Shown: positions 34,988 to 45,060, numbered from the stretch's first letter. The stretch: 64,000 nt of DNA from Achromobacter sp. RTa (GCF_000757485.1 NZ_JPYO01000013.1:62001-126000); one strand, 5' to 3'. Made by a program: numbers and translations. The notes: generated by a model not told the origin, from the letters alone.

Positions 34988-35902
34988 ATGAGCGGCATAG
35001 TTTCCGGCAAGGTAGTGATCGTTACGGGCGCGGGCGGCGGCATCGGCCGCAGCATCGCGCTGGCCATGGCGCAGGCCGGCGCCAAGGTGGTCGTGAACGA
35101 TATCGGCGTCTCGCTTACCGGCGAAGGCGGCGCCGAGGGCCCGGCGCAGGCCGTGGCCAAGGAAATCATCTCTGCCGGCGGGCAGGCGGTGGCCAACACC
35201 GACAGCGTCGCCGCCTACGACAGCGCCAGCCGCTGCGTGCAGACCGCGATCGATGCCTACGGCCGCATCGATGCCGTCGTCAACAACGCGGGCAATCTGC
35301 GCGATCGCGTTTTCCACAAGATGAGCGAAGAGGAATGGCGCCAGGTGCTGGACGTGCACCTGAACGGTTCCTTCTTCATGAGCCGGGCCGCCGCGCCCTA
35401 CTTCCGCGAACAGGAATCCGGGGCGTTCGTGCACATGACGTCCACCTCGGGCCTCATCGGCAACTTCGGTCAGGCGAACTACGCGGCGGCCAAGCTGGGC
35501 ATCGTCGCCCTGTCGAAATCCATCGCGCTGGACATGGCGCGCTACAACGTCCGCTCCAATTGCATCGCGCCGTTCGCCTGGAGCCGCATGACCAGTTCCA
35601 TTCCCGCGGAAACCGACGAAGAAAAGGCGCGCGTCGAAAAGCTGAAGAAAATGGAGGCTGGCAAGGTCGCCCCCATGGCCGTATACCTGGCCAGCGACGC
35701 GGCCAGCGCGATCACCGCGCAGATCTTCGCCGTGCGCGCCAACGAGATCATGCTGATGAGCCAGCCGCGGCCGCTGCGCACCGTGCATCACGCAGAAGGC
35801 TGGACGCCCGAGCTCATCGGGGAAATCGCGGTGCCCGCCATGCGCAAGCACTTCTACGCGTTGGAGCGTTCGCCCGACGTGATCGACTGGGATCCCATCT
35901 GA
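34988..35902 (+). CDS. Short-chain dehydrogenase, (3R)-hydroxyacyl-CoA dehydrogenase-like
   Basis: A 304-aa SDR starting at ATG 34988. The nucleotide-binding motif is VTGAGGGIGRSIALAMAQAG (TGxxxGIG), followed by NNAG in AVVNNAGNLRD, the catalytic Ser in MTSTSGLIGN, and YAAAKLG for the Tyr-Lys pair. The sequence continues into a C-terminal extension (RPLRTVHHAEGWTPELIGEI) like that of the dehydrogenase unit of peroxisomal multifunctional enzyme 2. Together with the hydratase-2-like gene seven bases downstream it looks like a split version of that enzyme, handling (3R)-hydroxyacyl-CoA. Confidence 0.88.
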   Translation: MSGIVSGKVVIVTGAGGGIGRSIALAMAQAGAKVVVNDIGVSLTGEGGAEGPAQAVAKEIISAGGQAVANTDSVAAYDSASRCVQTAIDAYGRIDAVVNNAGNLRDRVFHKMSEEEWRQVLDVHLNGSFFMSRAAAPYFREQESGAFVHMTSTSGLIGNFGQANYAAAKLGIVALSKSIALDMARYNVRSNCIAPFAWSRMTSSIPAETDEEKARVEKLKKMEAGKVAPMAVYLASDAASAITAQIFAVRANEIMLMSQPRPLRTVHHAEGWTPELIGEIAVPAMRKHFYALERSPDVIDWDPI

Positions 35903-35909
35903 GGCCGCC

Positions 35910-36770
35910 ATGCCCCTGGACTACGCAACCGTGAAAGACTGGCGCTTCGATGACGTGCGCCAGCGCTACGACGAAAAAGACACCATGCTGTATGCGCTGG
36001 GCATAGGCCTGGGGCAAGACCCCGAAGACGCCGGCCAGCTGCGCTACGTCTACGAAAAGGGCTTGCTGGCGTTTCCCACCATGAGCGTGGTGCTGGGGTA
36101 TCCGGGCTTCTGGGTCCGGGATCCCCGCGCCGGCATCGACTGGGTCAAGGTGGTGCACGGCGAGCAACGGCTGACGATGCATGCGCCCCTGCCCGCCTCG
36201 GGCGTCGTCATCGGCAAGAGCCGCAACACGCACGTGATCGACAAGGGCGCGGACAAGGGCGCCATCGTCGTCACCGAGCGCACGCTGCACAGCGAGGACG
36301 GCACTTGCCTGGCCACCCTGCAGCACAGCACCTTCTGCCGCGGCGATGGCGGCTTCGGCCAGGGCGATGACGGCCCGCCGCCCCTGCCCGCCGCGCCCGG
36401 CGGCGAACCGGACCTGCGCTGCGAACTCCACATTCCGCCGAACGCCGCCCTGCTGTACCGGCTGAACGCGGACCGCAACCCGCTGCACGCCGATCCCGAA
36501 ATCGCGCGCCAGGCGGGCTATCCCCGGCCCATCCTGCATGGCCTGTGCTCCTATGGCTTCGCGGCGCACGCGATCGTGAAGACCTGCTGCGGCTACGACG
36601 CCTCGCGCCTCTCCAGCCTGAGCACGCGCTTCTCGGCGCCGGTGTATCCCGGCGAAACCCTGCAATGCGACATCTGGCGGATGCCGGACGGACAGGTGCG
36701 CTTTCTTGCGCGCGCCCGCGAGCGCAACGTGGTCGTGCTGAGCAACGGCACCGCGGAGCTGCGGCCATGA
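35910..36770 (+). CDS. MaoC-family enoyl-CoA hydratase 2
   Basis: A 286-aa double hot-dog hydratase. The N-terminal half lacks the motif, as usual (TMLYALGIGLGQDPEDAGQL, FPTMSVVLGYPGFW); the C-terminal half carries the hydratase-2 motif YRLNADRNPLHADPEIARQA with catalytic Asp and His, then GYPRPILHGLCSYGF. This is the organisation of the hydratase domain of multifunctional enzyme 2, giving (3R)-hydroxyacyl-CoA. It overlaps the CoA-transferase downstream by ATGA and follows the SDR, so the three genes probably act in one pathway. Confidence 0.9.
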   Translation: MPLDYATVKDWRFDDVRQRYDEKDTMLYALGIGLGQDPEDAGQLRYVYEKGLLAFPTMSVVLGYPGFWVRDPRAGIDWVKVVHGEQRLTMHAPLPASGVVIGKSRNTHVIDKGADKGAIVVTERTLHSEDGTCLATLQHSTFCRGDGGFGQGDDGPPPLPAAPGGEPDLRCELHIPPNAALLYRLNADRNPLHADPEIARQAGYPRPILHGLCSYGFAAHAIVKTCCGYDASRLSSLSTRFSAPVYPGETLQCDIWRMPDGQVRFLARARERNVVVLSNGTAELRP

Positions 36771-38011
36771 CCCGCCCCCCCGCTCTCGACGGCATCCGCG
36801 TGCTGGACCTGTCGCGCATCCTGGCGGGCCCCTGGTGCACGCAGAACCTGGCGGACCTGGGCGCCGACGTCATCAAAGTCGAGCGCCCCCGGGTGGGCGA
36901 CGACACCCGCGCCTGGGGCCCGCCCTTCCTCAAGGACGGCAACGGCCAGGACACCAGCGAATCCGCCTACTACCTCAGCGCCAACCGCAACAAGCGCTCG
37001 ATCGAGGCCGACATGGCCACGCCGGAAGGCGCGGCGCTGATCCGCGAACTGGCGGCCGTCAGCGACATCCTGGTGGAAAACTTCAAGGTCGGCGGCCTGG
37101 CCAAGTACGGCCTGGACTACGACAGCCTCAGGGAAATCAATCCCCGCCTGATCTATTGCTCGGTCACCGGGTTCGGACAAGACGGCCCCTACGCCCAGCG
37201 CCCGGGCTATGACTTCATGATCCAGGGCATGGGCGGCCTGATGAGCATCACGGGCGAACGCGACGACCTGCCCGGCGGCGGCCCGCAGAAGGCGGGCGTG
37301 GCGGTGACGGACATCGTCACCGGCATGTACGCCACGGTGGCGGTGCTGGCGGCCCTGCACGAACGCCACAGGAGCGGCCTGGGCCAGCACCTGGACATCG
37401 CGCTGCTCGACAGCCACGTGGCCCTGCTGGCCAACCAGAACTCCAACTATTTCAATTCGGGCGTGGCGCCCACGCGCGCCGGCAACGCGCACCAGAACGT
37501 CGTCCCCTACCAGGTGTTCGGCGCCAGCGACGGCCACCTGATCGTGGCCACGGGCAATGAATCGCAGTACCGCGCCTACTGCGCCGCCATCGGCGCGCCG
37601 GAATTGGGAGACGATCCACGCTTTGCCACCAATCGCCTGCGCATCGCCAACCGCGAAGCGCTGGTAGGCATGCTGGCCGACATCATGCGGCAAGGCAGGC
37701 GCGACGACTGGATCGCAAAACTGGAGGCCGCGGGCGTGCCTTGCGGCCCGATCAACAATATCGCGCAGGCCTTCGCGCATCCCCAGGCGCACGCGCGACA
37801 GCTGCGCCGCGACCTGCCCCACCCCGCCGGCGGCTTCGCCGCCGTCACGGCCAGCCCCTTGCGGCTCTCGGCATCGCCGGTCGCGTACCGACGCGCCCCG
37901 CCCCTGCTGGGCGAGCACACCGAAGAGGTGTTGCGCGATGTGCTGGGGAAATCCGCGGATGCGATCGCAGCGTTCAAGGCCGCGACCGCGAAACCGTCCC
38001 AGGACGGCTAG
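36767..38011 (+). CDS. CaiB/BaiF family (class III) CoA-transferase
   Basis: A 414-aa class III CoA-transferase. It has LDGIRVLDLSRILAGPWCTQ at the N-terminus, VIKVERPRVGDDTRAWGPPF, ENFKVGGLAKYGLDYDSL, and VTDIVTGMYATVAVLAALHE with the probable catalytic Asp. It closely resembles the truncated transferase at the left edge of the window. ATG 36767 overlaps the hydratase stop, so it is the last gene of the SDR-hydratase-transferase operon, probably supplying or recovering CoA for the substrate. The acid donor and acceptor are unknown. A strong terminator follows. Confidence 0.92.
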   Translation: MTRPPALDGIRVLDLSRILAGPWCTQNLADLGADVIKVERPRVGDDTRAWGPPFLKDGNGQDTSESAYYLSANRNKRSIEADMATPEGAALIRELAAVSDILVENFKVGGLAKYGLDYDSLREINPRLIYCSVTGFGQDGPYAQRPGYDFMIQGMGGLMSITGERDDLPGGGPQKAGVAVTDIVTGMYATVAVLAALHERHRSGLGQHLDIALLDSHVALLANQNSNYFNSGVAPTRAGNAHQNVVPYQVFGASDGHLIVATGNESQYRAYCAAIGAPELGDDPRFATNRLRIANREALVGMLADIMRQGRRDDWIAKLEAAGVPCGPINNIAQAFAHPQAHARQLRRDLPHPAGGFAAVTASPLRLSASPVAYRRAPPLLGEHTEEVLRDVLGKSADAIAAFKAATAKPSQDG

Positions 38012-38016
38012 CCCTC

Positions 38017-38051
38017 AAAAAGAAAACGGCCGCTGCGCCAGCGGCCGTTTT
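38017..38051. terminator. Bidirectional terminator after the CoA-transferase
   Basis: A perfect 13-bp stem (AAAACGGCCGCTG at 38023-38035 with CAGCGGCCGTTTT at 38039-38051) and a 3-base loop lies between the convergent CoA-transferase and class I fumarase genes. A-rich sequence on the left and T4 on the right allow function in both directions. Confidence 0.9.
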
Positions 38052-38069
38052 CAGCTCAAGCCAGCCAGG

Positions 38070-39593
38070 TCAGGCGACGGCGACCGGGATCTTCCCGATC
38101 TTGGCTTGCCATTCCTTGGGGCCCGTCGTATGGACCGAGGTGCCCTGGGCGTCGACCGCCACGGTGACCGGCATGTCCTTCACGTCGAACTCGTAGATGG
38201 CTTCCATGCCCAGGTCGCCGAAGCCCAGCACCTTGGCGCCCCGGATGGCCTTGGACACCAGGTAGGCGGCGCCGCCGACGGCCATCAGGTAGGCCGAGCC
38301 GTGCTTCTTGATGGACTCGATCGCGACCGGGCCGCGCTCGGACTTGCCGATCATGGCGATCAGGCCGGTCTGCTCGAGCATCATGTCGGTGAACTTGTCC
38401 ATGCGGGTGGCCGTGGTGGGGCCGGCCGGGCCGACCACCTCGTCACGCACCGGATCGACCGGGCCGACGTAGTAGATGACACGGTTCGTGAAATCCACGG
38501 GCAGCGGCTCGCCCTTGGCCAGCATGTCCTGGATGCGCTTGTGCGCGGCGTCGCGGCCGGTCAGCATCTTGCCCGACAGCAGCAGCGTCTGGCCCGGCTT
38601 CCAGCTGGCGACCTCTTCCTTCGTCAGCGTGTTCAGGTCGACCTGCTTGGACTTGTTGTAGTCCGGCGCCCAGTGCACTTCCGGCCATTCGGACAGCGAC
38701 GGCGGATCGAGGCGCGCGGGGCCCGAGCCATCCAGTTCGAAATGCGCGTGACGCGTGGCGGCGCAGTTGGGGATCATGGCGACGGGCTTGGAGGCTGCGT
38801 GCGTCGGGAAGGTGTTGATCTTGACGTCGAGCACCGTGGTCAGGCCGCCCAGGCCCTGCGCGCCGATGCCCAGCGCATTGACCTTTTCATACAGCTCGAT
38901 GCGCAGCTCTTCCAGCTTGTTCTGCGGACCGCGGGCCAGCAGCTCGTACATGTCGATGTCTTCCATCAACGACTGCTTTGCCATCAGCATGGCCTTTTCG
39001 GCGGTGCCGCCGACTCCGATGCCCAGCATGCCCGGCGGACACCAGCCGGCGCCCATCGTCGGGACAGTCTTGAGCACCCAGTCCACCAGCGAATCGCTGG
39101 GGTTCAGCATGGCGAACTTGGATTTGTTTTCCGAACCGCCGCCCTTCGAGGCAAGCTGCACGTCGACCTTGTCGCCGGGGACGAGCTCGACGTGCAGGAT
39201 ACAGGGCGTGTTGTCGCGTGTGTTCTTGCGCGCGAACAGCGGGTCGTCCAGCACGGAGGCGCGCAGCGGATTGTCGGGATTCAGGTAGCCGCGGCGCACG
39301 CCTTCGTCACAGAGCTCCTGCAACGTGCGCTTGGTGTCGAAGCGCACGTCCATGCCGACCTTCAGGAACACGTTGACGATACCGGTGTCCTGGCACAGCG
39401 GGCGCTTGCCTTCCGCGCACATGCGCGAGTTGGTCAGGATCTGGGCCATCGCATCGCGCGCGGCCGGGCTTTCCTCGCGCTCGTAGGCACGGGCGAGGTG
39501 GCGGATGTAGTCCACCGGATGGTAGTAGCTGATGAACTGGATCCCGTCGGCGATCGACTGGATGAAGTCTTCTTCTTTGATGATGACGGACAT
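38070..39593 (-). CDS. Class I fumarate hydratase ([4Fe-4S])
   Basis: A 507-aa iron-sulfur fumarase of the FumA/FumB type. Three candidate cluster cysteines are visible: in KRPLCQDTGIVNVFLKVG (near 66), in GAGWCPPGMLGIGVGGTAEK (near 184) and in MIPNCAATRHAHFELDG (near 280). The N-terminal alpha domain and the C-terminal beta domain (LLLSGKMLTGRDAAHKRIQD; YYVGPVDPVRDEVVGPAGPT) are fused in one chain, as in E. coli FumA. It is oxygen- and iron-sensitive where FumC (6637-8022) is not, so the cell can switch isoenzyme with iron and oxidative stress. It is transcribed toward the terminator at 38017. Confidence 0.95.
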   Translation of the reverse strand: MSVIIKEEDFIQSIADGIQFISYYHPVDYIRHLARAYEREESPAARDAMAQILTNSRMCAEGKRPLCQDTGIVNVFLKVGMDVRFDTKRTLQELCDEGVRRGYLNPDNPLRASVLDDPLFARKNTRDNTPCILHVELVPGDKVDVQLASKGGGSENKSKFAMLNPSDSLVDWVLKTVPTMGAGWCPPGMLGIGVGGTAEKAMLMAKQSLMEDIDMYELLARGPQNKLEELRIELYEKVNALGIGAQGLGGLTTVLDVKINTFPTHAASKPVAMIPNCAATRHAHFELDGSGPARLDPPSLSEWPEVHWAPDYNKSKQVDLNTLTKEEVASWKPGQTLLLSGKMLTGRDAAHKRIQDMLAKGEPLPVDFTNRVIYYVGPVDPVRDEVVGPAGPTTATRMDKFTDMMLEQTGLIAMIGKSERGPVAIESIKKHGSAYLMAVGGAAYLVSKAIRGAKVLGFGDLGMEAIYEFDVKDMPVTVAVDAQGTSVHTTGPKEWQAKIGKIPVAVA

Positions 39594-39708
39594 GGCGATT
39601 GACTGTCTGGATGGAAAATTGAAACCGCGGCCGGCGCAGCCGGCCGCGCGCTATAGGTTAACGATTCTTGGACGGTTCGCCGCAGGGGCGCGGCGTGGGG
39701 GGCATTTC

Positions 39709-40476
39709 CTATTTGCCCTGCCACACCGGCTTGCGCTTCTCGGCAAAAGCGGTGGCGCCTTCCTTGGCGTCGGCCGACGAGAAAATGTGGGCGATCAGCG
39801 GACGCTGGCGGTCGAACATGCCTTCCTGTTCCCAGTCGCCCGACTGCGACACGATGCTCTTCGCGGTCTGCACGGCCAGCGGGCCGTTCTCGACGATGGC
39901 GCGCGCCAGTTCCAGGGCGCCGGCCAGGGCGCCGCCCGGCTCGGTCAGGCGGTTCACCAGCCCAAAGGAATGGGCGCGCTCGGCGGTGAGCATCTCGCCG
40001 GTCAGGATGACCTCCATGGCGATATGGTACGGCAGGCGGCGCGGCAGGCGCAGCATGCCGCCGGCGCCCGCCACCAGGCCGCGCTTGACTTCGGGCAGCC
40101 CGAATTTGGCGTTGCTGGCGGCCACGATCAGGTCGGAGGCCAGCGCCATTTCGCAGCCCCCGGCCAGCGCATAGCCCTCCACGGCGGCAATCAGCGGCTT
40201 CTTGGGCGGACGCTCGTTCAGGCCGGCAAAGCCGCGGCCATCCACGTACGGACGCTGGCCCGACTTGGCGAAGGCCTTCAGGTCCATGCCCGAGGAGAAC
40301 GTGCCGCCTCCGCCCGTCAGGATGCCGATGCGGATGTCGTCGCGGCTGTCCAGCTGGTCCAGCGCCGCGGCCATGGCCTGCGCGGTCTCCAGATTGATGG
40401 CGTTCTTGGCTTCGGGACGGTTGATCGTGATGATCTGGATGCCGTCGGTGACTTCTACCTTGATCAGGTCGGACAT
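39709..40476 (-). CDS. Enoyl-CoA hydratase (crotonase family)
   Basis: A 255-aa crotonase. GIQIITINRPEAKNAINLET, LTGGGGTFSSGMDLKAFAKS (oxyanion hole), VEGYALAGGCEMALASDLIV and AKFGLPEVKRGLVAGAGGML are in order. Both catalytic Glu positions of classical hydratases appear filled (GCEMAL and GLPEVKRG), unlike the PaaG-like protein at 23978. AAAGGAGCAGCCCC precedes ATG 40476. It is upstream of the class I fumarase on the same strand, 115 bases apart. Acyl substrate unknown. Confidence 0.92.
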   Translation of the reverse strand: MSDLIKVEVTDGIQIITINRPEAKNAINLETAQAMAAALDQLDSRDDIRIGILTGGGGTFSSGMDLKAFAKSGQRPYVDGRGFAGLNERPPKKPLIAAVEGYALAGGCEMALASDLIVAASNAKFGLPEVKRGLVAGAGGMLRLPRRLPYHIAMEVILTGEMLTAERAHSFGLVNRLTEPGGALAGALELARAIVENGPLAVQTAKSIVSQSGDWEQEGMFDRQRPLIAHIFSSADAKEGATAFAEKRKPVWQGK

Positions 40477-40740
40477 GGGGCTGCTCCTTTTCGGGTTCCT
40501 CGGAACCGAGTTCCTGGCTTTTATATAAGACTTGGCTCAACCCGGAATCATACGACCATTGGTTTGACGCCGCCGCCGCCGCCCTGGCCGAGCGTCCACC
40601 AGGGGCACATCGGGGGGCCTTCGGGCCAGATGTAACCGTCCAATGGCCCTCTGGGAACAGGACCGCTCCGCGCCAGTTAAAATGCCAGGTTTTCCACGCC
40701 CAGGGCAAGCCCTGCCCGGCGGCCGAATTCCAAGAATCCT

Positions 40741-41652
<912 letters not shown>

Positions 41653-43791
41653 ATGACGACGAACATCCGCCCGCTGCTGGTCGAACTGCTGACCGAAGAA
41701 CTTCCGCCCAAGGCCCTGCAAAAGCTGGGCCAGGCCTTTGCCGAAGGCGTGCGCGCCACGCTGGAGCGCCACGGCCTGCTGGCGGCCGGCTGCGCCGCCA
41801 CCGCGTATTCCACGCCGCGCCGCCTGGCCGTGCACCTGTCCGCCGTGCTGGCGCAAGCGCCTGACCAGCCCTATGCCGAAAAACTGATGCCGGTGAAGAT
41901 CGGCCTCGCCGAAGACGGCAGCGCCACCCCCGCGCTGCAGAAGAAGCTGGCCGCCAAGGGCCTGGAGAACATCGACGTCTCCACGCTGGACCGCGAATCC
42001 GACGGCAAGCAGGACTACCTGGTCGCGCGCGGCACCGCGCCGGGCGCCCAGTTGGCCGCCGGCCTGCAGGAAGGTATCGACACCGCGATCGACGGCCTGC
42101 CCATCCCCAAGGTCATGCGCTACCAGCTGGCCGACGGCGTCACCACGGTCAAGTTCGTGCGCCCGGCGCATGGCCTGGTCGCGCTGTTCGGCGCCGACGT
42201 GGTGCCTGTGTCGGCGCTGGGCCTCTCGGCAGGCCGCGAGACGCTGGGCCACCGCTTCATGAGTTCCGGCCCGGTATCGTTCGCCGACGCCGATTCCTAC
42301 GCCGCCACGCTGGCCGAGCGCGGCAGCGTCGTGGCCTCGTTCGAAGGCCGACGCGACGAAATCAAGCGCCAGCTGCTGGACCACGCCGGCCGCCTGTCCG
42401 CCACCCTGGGCGACGACCCCGAAGTGGCCGCGCTGCTGGACGAAGTCACCGCCCTGGTCGAGCACCCCACCGTCTACGTGGGCGAGTTCGAGGAACAGTT
42501 CCTGCAGGTGCCGCAGGAATGCCTGATCCTGACCATGCGGCTCAACCAGAAGTATTTCCCGCTGTTCGATCCGGCCACCGGCCGCCTGACGCACCGCTTC
42601 CTGATCGTGAGCAACATGCACACCGACAATCCGGTGAACATCGTCGAAGGCAACCAGCGCGTGGTGCGTCCCCGCCTGGCGGATGCACAGTTCTTCTTCG
42701 AAACCGACCGCAAGACGCCGCTGGCCGCGCGCGTCGAACAGCTCGGATCCATCGTCTACCACAACAAGCTGGGCACGCAGCTCGAGCGCGTGGAGCGCGT
42801 GCGCGCCATCGCCCGCGGCGTGGCCGGGCAACTGGGCGGCGACATCTCCGCCGCCGACCGCGCCGCCCTGCTGGCCAAGGCGGACCTGGGCTCCAATATG
42901 GTCGGCGAATTCCCCGAGCTGCAAGGCGTCATGGGCGCGTACTACGCAGCGGGCGATGGCGAGCCCGACAGCGTCGTGCAGGCCCTGCGCAACCAATACC
43001 GCAACCGTTACGACTCGCCTGTCACCCAGGAATCGCTGACCGCCGCCGTGCTGTTCATCGCCGAGCGCGTGGAGACCCTGGTGGGCATCTGGGCGATCGG
43101 CCTGGCCCCCACCGGCGAACGCGACCCCTTCGGCCTGCGCCGCGCCGCGCTGGGCCTGATCAGCGCGTTCGAGCAGCTGGCCGCGGGCGGCTGGCTGAAG
43201 ATCAGCCATGACGGCCCGCTCTCGCTGGACGGCCTGCTGGAACTGGCCGCGGGCACCTTCCCCGCCGGCAAGATCCCGGCCGATACGCTGGCCGAGGTCC
43301 GCGCCTTCATCTACGAACGCTATCGCAACCAGCTGATCAACGAGTCCGACCGCAACGCCGTGGAAGCCGTCATCGCGCTGACTCCGCCCCTGCACCAGGT
43401 GGCCGAGCGCGTGCGCGCGGCCGCCGCCTTCGCGCAGCTGCCGGAAGCCGCCAGCCTGGCCGCCGCGAACAAGCGCATCGGCAACCTGCTCAAGAAGGCC
43501 GAGGGCGAAATCGGCGCGGTGAACGACGCAGCGCTGGTCGAGCCGGCCGAAAAGGCGCTGGCCGCCGCGGTGTCCGCATTGCGCCCCAAGGCCGAGGCGC
43601 AACTGGCCGCGGGCGACTTCGCCGGCAGCCTCACCACGCTGGCCCAGGTCCGCGAGCCCGTGGACGCCTTCTTCGCCGACGTCATGGTCATGGCCGAAGA
43701 CCCGGCCGTGCGCGCCAACCGGCTGGCCCTGCTGGGGCAGTTGCATGGCCTGATGAACCAGGTGGCAGACATTTCCAGGCTCGCACAGTGA
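41653..43791 (+). CDS. glyS: Glycyl-tRNA synthetase beta subunit
   Basis: The beta subunit that binds tRNA-Gly and is needed for full glycyl-tRNA synthetase activity. 712 aa, close to the usual 690-700. It opens with PLLVELLTEELPPKALQKLG, has KVMRYQLADGVTTVKFVRPA, VPQECLILTMRLNQKYFPLF, SIVYHNKLGTQLERVERVRA (HD-like region) and a C-terminal anticodon-binding-like helical domain (VMAEDPAVRANRLALLGQLH). Its TGA overlaps the GTG start of gmhB by one frame shift (GTGA). Confidence 0.98.
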   Translation: MTTNIRPLLVELLTEELPPKALQKLGQAFAEGVRATLERHGLLAAGCAATAYSTPRRLAVHLSAVLAQAPDQPYAEKLMPVKIGLAEDGSATPALQKKLAAKGLENIDVSTLDRESDGKQDYLVARGTAPGAQLAAGLQEGIDTAIDGLPIPKVMRYQLADGVTTVKFVRPAHGLVALFGADVVPVSALGLSAGRETLGHRFMSSGPVSFADADSYAATLAERGSVVASFEGRRDEIKRQLLDHAGRLSATLGDDPEVAALLDEVTALVEHPTVYVGEFEEQFLQVPQECLILTMRLNQKYFPLFDPATGRLTHRFLIVSNMHTDNPVNIVEGNQRVVRPRLADAQFFFETDRKTPLAARVEQLGSIVYHNKLGTQLERVERVRAIARGVAGQLGGDISAADRAALLAKADLGSNMVGEFPELQGVMGAYYAAGDGEPDSVVQALRNQYRNRYDSPVTQESLTAAVLFIAERVETLVGIWAIGLAPTGERDPFGLRRAALGLISAFEQLAAGGWLKISHDGPLSLDGLLELAAGTFPAGKIPADTLAEVRAFIYERYRNQLINESDRNAVEAVIALTPPLHQVAERVRAAAAFAQLPEAASLAAANKRIGNLLKKAEGEIGAVNDAALVEPAEKALAAAVSALRPKAEAQLAAGDFAGSLTTLAQVREPVDAFFADVMVMAEDPAVRANRLALLGQLHGLMNQVADISRLAQ

Positions 43792-44327
43792 AACTGATCA
43801 TCCTCGACCGCGACGGCGTCATCAACCAGGACAGCGACGCCTTCGTCAAGAACCCCGATGAATGGATCGCCCTGCCCGGCAGCCTGCAGGCCATCGCGCG
43901 CCTCACGCAGGCCGGCTGGAGAGTCGTGGTGGCCACCAACCAGTCGGGCCTGGCGCGCGGCCTGTTCGATATGGACACGCTGACCGCCATCCACGCCAAG
44001 ATGCGGCGCGAACTGGCCGCCGCCGGCGGCAGCATCGACGCCGTCTTCATGTGCCCGCATGGCCCGGACGACAATTGCACCTGCCGCAAGCCCCGGCCGG
44101 GCATGTTCGAACAGATCGGGCACCGCTACGACGTGGACCTGGCCGGCGTGCCCGCGGTCGGCGACTCGCTGCGCGATCTGCAGGCCTCATCGTCGGTCGG
44201 CTGCTCGCCCTGGCTGGTGCTGACGGGCAACGGCAACAAGACGCTGGCCAAGGGCGGCCTGCCCGAAAACACCCGCGTGTGCGACGACCTGTCGGCCGTG
44301 GCCGACGCCCTGCTCCAGGACAGCTGA
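43788..44327 (+). CDS. gmhB: D-glycero-beta-D-manno-heptose-1,7-bisphosphate 7-phosphatase
   Basis: GmhB removes the C7 phosphate in ADP-heptose synthesis for the LPS inner core. The 179-aa protein is a HAD phosphatase with motif I IILDRDGVINQDSDAF (nucleophile and general acid Asp), motif II VVATNQSGLARG, and motif III/IV region KPRPGMFEQI and AVGDSLRDLQAS. The zinc-binding loop CPHGPDDNCTCRKP (Cys, His, Cys, Cys) that marks GmhB and related HisB phosphatases is present. The start is GTG overlapping the glyS stop. plsC follows after four bases. Confidence 0.94.
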   Translation: MKLIILDRDGVINQDSDAFVKNPDEWIALPGSLQAIARLTQAGWRVVVATNQSGLARGLFDMDTLTAIHAKMRRELAAAGGSIDAVFMCPHGPDDNCTCRKPRPGMFEQIGHRYDVDLAGVPAVGDSLRDLQASSSVGCSPWLVLTGNGNKTLAKGGLPENTRVCDDLSAVADALLQDS

Positions 44328-44331
44328 CCCC

Positions 44332-45060
44332 ATGGCCTGGCTACGCTCCCTGCTGTATCTCCTGTTCCTGTCCGTCACGGTCATACCCTACGCGTTTGCC
44401 TGCATCCTGTGGGCGCCGCTGCCGCTGCATTGGCGCTACAGGCTGACTGTGGGCTGGCCGCGCCTGGCCATCTGGGGCGCGCGCGTCATCTGCGGCATCC
44501 GCTGGCAGGTCAAGGGCTGGGAAAACCTGCCCGACGGCCCTGCGGTGCTGCTGTCCAAGCATCAGTCGGCCTGGGAAACGCTGTTCTTCCCCGCCTACAT
44601 GCCCCGCGAAGTCTGCTTCGTCTACAAAAAAGAACTGCACATGGTGCCGTTCTTCGGGTGGGGCCTGGCGCTGCTGCGCATGATTGCGATCGACCGATCG
44701 AAAGGGCGCGACGCCTTCGAACAGGTCGTCAAGCAAGGCCAGACCCGCCTGGACGAGGGCCGCTGGCCCCTGCTGTTCCCGGAGGGCACCCGGGTCGCGC
44801 CGGGCAAGGTCGCCCGCTACAAGATGGGCGGCGCGCTGCTGGCGTCCCGCACCGGCGCCGCCGTCATTCCCGTCGCGCACAATGCCGGCGAGTGCTGGCG
44901 GCGCAACGCCTTCGTGAAACAACCGGGCATGGTCACCCTGTCCATCGGTCCCGCGATAGAATCCAAGGGTCTCTCCCCCGAGGAACTGAACCAGAAGGTT
45001 CAGGACTGGATCGAAGGGGAAATGCGGCGTCTCAATCCTGAAAGGTATGTCCAGCCCTGA
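44332..45060 (+). CDS. plsC: 1-acyl-sn-glycerol-3-phosphate acyltransferase (PlsC family)
   Basis: A 242-aa lysophospholipid acyltransferase that makes phosphatidic acid at the inner membrane. A hydrophobic N-terminal segment (LLYLLFLSVTVIPYAFACIL) anchors it. The catalytic block reads KHQSAWETLFF, that is H-x4-E where the family normally has H-x4-D. Other blocks are normal: GWGLALLRMIAIDRSKGRDA and LFPEGTRVAPGKVARYKMG (FPEGTR), then VIPVAHNAGECWRRNAF. The 3' end overlaps the next gene by 14 bases. Homologues with this HQSAWET form exist, so the Glu may be functional, but I cannot check how widespread it is. Confidence 0.9.
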   Translation: MAWLRSLLYLLFLSVTVIPYAFACILWAPLPLHWRYRLTVGWPRLAIWGARVICGIRWQVKGWENLPDGPAVLLSKHQSAWETLFFPAYMPREVCFVYKKELHMVPFFGWGLALLRMIAIDRSKGRDAFEQVVKQGQTRLDEGRWPLLFPEGTRVAPGKVARYKMGGALLASRTGAAVIPVAHNAGECWRRNAFVKQPGMVTLSIGPAIESKGLSPEELNQKVQDWIEGEMRRLNPERYVQP

